Origin: Actinomycetes bacterium
GTDB taxonomy: Bacteria; Actinomycetota; Acidimicrobiia; Acidimicrobiales; Palsa-688
Length of the DNA stretch: 7,240 nucleotides
Reading direction: 5' to 3'
Assembly: GCA_021827285.1 (NCBI GenBank)
Contig: JAKAWM010000140.1
Span: 1 to 7,240, forward strand
Shown here: one piece after another, positions 5,579 to 7,240 of the stretch
How positions within the stretch are numbered: position 1 is the first letter of the stretch
Layout: each line of letters begins with the position of its first letter
The notes under the pieces: generated by a model
What the model saw: the letters and a program-made list of their open reading frames with translations, nothing else
Told to the model about the DNA's origin: nothing
The model's database searches: none
Position numbers and translations under genes: made by a program

Positions 5579-7150
5579 ATGCCAACTTATGCAGCACCGG
5601 GTGTGTACGTCGAAGAGGTCCCGTCGTCCCAAAAAGTCCTGACCGCCGCCGCCACGGCGATCGCGGCGTTCGTTGGCTTCACGGGCCGGGCCCCCGGCGA
5701 CGACCCCTCCGACCCAGACGGCGTCAAGCCCCGCCTGGTCACCAGTTGGACACAGTTCGAGAACCTCTACGGCGGTTATGCCGAAGGCTGCATGCTGCCT
5801 ATTGCAGTACGCGGTTACTTTGACAATGGCGGCACCATTGCCTACATCGTCCGGATACCCAATACCGCACCCTCGGGTGAACCCTCGCAGCTGGCGCTCC
5901 CCGCCGCGGACAGGGCTCTTGGTTCACCGCTCGAAATTACGAGCGTCGAACCCGACGCAAACATCTCGGTCGTCATCGAGAACGCCGAACCGGCAGATGA
6001 TGCTGACGGGCCCAGCCCGTTCAACCTGTCGGTGGTCGAAGGCGGGACCACCGTGGAAAGCTTCGACAACCTGACCATAACGCCCGGTGACCGCAACGTA
6101 GAGAAGGTCGTCAACGCCTCCTCCACCAAGGTCAAGGTGAAGCTCAACCTGGACAAGGGCGTGGACCTCTCCTCACTGTTGGATGTGATGAAGCCAGGGA
6201 GCTTCGCCCTCGAGCACGCTCCGGCCACGGCGGTGCCCGTCAATGGGCGCAAGTTTGCCGGATCGGAGTCCACCCGCACGGGTATCAACGGGCTGGCCAT
6301 CGCCGAAGACGTGACCATGGTGATCGTCCCGGATCTGATCACGGCCGCTACCAAGCCTGACAAGAGCATCGACCTCGGACTGTGGAAAGCGGTCCAGACG
6401 ACCCTCATCACCCACTGTGAACTTCATGGCAACCGGGTGGCGGTGCTGGACGCGCCTCCGGGTATGACCCCCCAGCAGATCAAGGAGTGGCGCTCCGACG
6501 TCGCCATGTACGACAGCGCCTTCGCCGCCCTTTACTACCCGTGGATCCGGGTCGAGAACCCGCTGCCCTCTAACGGCGCCGACGCCGAAATCCTGGTACC
6601 GCCTTCTGGCCATATTGCCGGCGTGTGGGCTCGGGTCGATGAGACCCGAGGGGTCTGGAAGGCTCCCGCCAACGAGACGATCGCGGGTTGCCTGGACGTC
6701 GAGTACCCGGTTACCAAGGCCGAGCAGTCGCTTCTCAACCCCATCGGGGTTAATTGCATCCGGCCGTTTGGTACCCGGGGCATCCGCATCTGGGGCGGCC
6801 GTACGCTTTCTTCGGACACTGACTGGCGCTATCTCAACGTACGCCGGCTGTTCAACATGGTCGAAACGACCATCTTGGACGGGACGCAGTGGGCCGTTTT
6901 CGAGCCCAACGACGTAAAGCTCTGGGAGGGCGTCAAGCGGACCCTGAACGCCTTCCTGACCGGTTTGTGGCGCGACGGCGCCCTTTTCGGCACCTCTCCG
7001 GACCAGGCCTTCTATGTGAAGTGCGACGCCGAAACCAACCCGCCCGACTCCATTGACCAGGGCAAGCTCGTTGTCGAGGTCGGCATCGCCCCCGTCAAGC
7101 CGGCCGAGTTTGTTATCTTCCGCATCAGCCAGCAAAAGCAAACGGCCTAG
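5579..7150 (+). CDS. Contractile injection system / phage-tail-like sheath protein
   Basis: This 523-residue protein is a complete tail sheath subunit. Many copies form the helical sleeve around the inner tube; contraction drives the tube through a target envelope. N-terminal marks: APGVYVEEVPS (6-16), TAIAAFVGFTGRAPG (26-40), FENLYGGY (60-67) and the FDNGG-AYIVRIP segment (81-94). Residues from about 95 to 225 are a variable, acidic domain with little recognisable similarity. The conserved C-terminal half has VAVLDAPPG (287-295), a VWARVDETRGVWKAPAN stretch (349-365), WGGRTLSSDTDWRYLNVRR (405-423), TQWAVFEPND (436-445), KRTLNAFLTGLW (453-464), GALFG (467-471) and APVKPAEFVIF (504-514), which are classic sheath features. 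The length fits sheaths of eCIS particles and of P2/Mu-like tails. ATG 5579 is fixed by a strong ribosome binding site and the expected PGVYVEE N-terminus. The tube gene follows after 20 bases, the usual sheath-tube pairing. Confidence 0.97.
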   Translation: MPTYAAPGVYVEEVPSSQKVLTAAATAIAAFVGFTGRAPGDDPSDPDGVKPRLVTSWTQFENLYGGYAEGCMLPIAVRGYFDNGGTIAYIVRIPNTAPSGEPSQLALPAADRALGSPLEITSVEPDANISVVIENAEPADDADGPSPFNLSVVEGGTTVESFDNLTITPGDRNVEKVVNASSTKVKVKLNLDKGVDLSSLLDVMKPGSFALEHAPATAVPVNGRKFAGSESTRTGINGLAIAEDVTMVIVPDLITAATKPDKSIDLGLWKAVQTTLITHCELHGNRVAVLDAPPGMTPQQIKEWRSDVAMYDSAFAALYYPWIRVENPLPSNGADAEILVPPSGHIAGVWARVDETRGVWKAPANETIAGCLDVEYPVTKAEQSLLNPIGVNCIRPFGTRGIRIWGGRTLSSDTDWRYLNVRRLFNMVETTILDGTQWAVFEPNDVKLWEGVKRTLNAFLTGLWRDGALFGTSPDQAFYVKCDAETNPPDSIDQGKLVVEVGIAPVKPAEFVIFRISQQKQTA

Positions 7151-7157
7151 CCATAAC

Positions 7158-7162
7158 AGGAG
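7158..7162 (+). promoter_or_regulatory. Ribosome binding site of the tube gene
   Basis: AGGAG stands eight bases before ATG 7171 inside the 20-base gap after the sheath stop, which indicates translation from the same mRNA as the sheath. Confidence 0.75.
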
Positions 7163-7170
7163 CACAGTAA

Positions 7171-7240
7171 ATGCCTTTAGCCAACATCATCAAGGAAGAC
7201 CCGCTCGTAGTAAACCACTTCTTCTTGGAGATCGACGGAG
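7171..7240 (+). CDS. Inner tube protein, gp19 family, N-terminal fragment (cut by window end)
   Basis: Only 23 codons are visible (MPLANIIKEDPLVVNHFFLEI, then DG). The pattern of an N-terminal DP, then N-x-F-x-x-EIDG matches the T4 gp19-like tail tube family that forms the inner tube of contractile injection particles. Position directly downstream of the sheath gene, with its own AGGAG, agrees. The fragment is too short to tell a phage tube from an eCIS tube, or whether further tube paralogues follow. Confidence 0.85.
   Translation, partial: MPLANIIKEDPLVVNHFFLEIDG

Noticed and set aside
6173..7165. 330-codon open frame on the minus strand opposite the sheath gene
   Set aside because: It is antisense to a clearly recognised sheath protein, lacks any recognised motif, and such open frames are expected opposite high-GC genes.

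Overview
This is a high-GC window that reads as actinobacterial. The main reasons are a secreted Septum_form-type lipoprotein, GTG/TTG starts, and a CYTH-CHAD protein padded with Pro/Ala/Arg-rich inserts. I cannot name the genus; an uncultured actinomycete lineage would fit. I see no tRNA, rRNA, CRISPR array, transposase or integrase.

Left part (1-1957), cell wall synthesis: the C-terminal part of a MurA-type enolpyruvyl transferase runs rightward and meets a complete, leftward MurB. These are the first and second committed steps of peptidoglycan precursor synthesis. The two genes converge on a 159-base gap that holds two GC-rich hairpins, apparently one for each transcript.

Middle (1958-4171): divergent from murB lies a CYTH-CHAD protein (triphosphate tunnel fold plus a polyphosphate-binding helical domain). 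It carries unusually long low-complexity inserts and an in-frame 18-bp tandem repeat. A short spacer with a 14-bp-period repeat follows.

Right part (4172-7240): a Septum_form-like lipoprotein comes first, then a spacer with a 9-bp inverted repeat over its stop codon and a threefold GCGTAAC repeat whose last copy contains the next ribosome binding site. Then come a DUF4280 PAAR-like protein, a complete contractile tail sheath protein and the first 23 codons of a gp19-family tube protein. The last three mark the edge of a phage-tail-like contractile injection system (probably an extracellular/cytoplasmic CIS, eCIS) that continues beyond the right end. The tube is propelled by sheath contraction, and the PAAR-like protein would cap the spike.

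The most notable anomaly is in the PAAR-like gene. A run of eight G at 5193-5200 throws the last part of the gene out of frame. Reading seven G restores a canonical C-terminus ending at 5249. This may be a sequence error, a real mutation, or a slippage switch.
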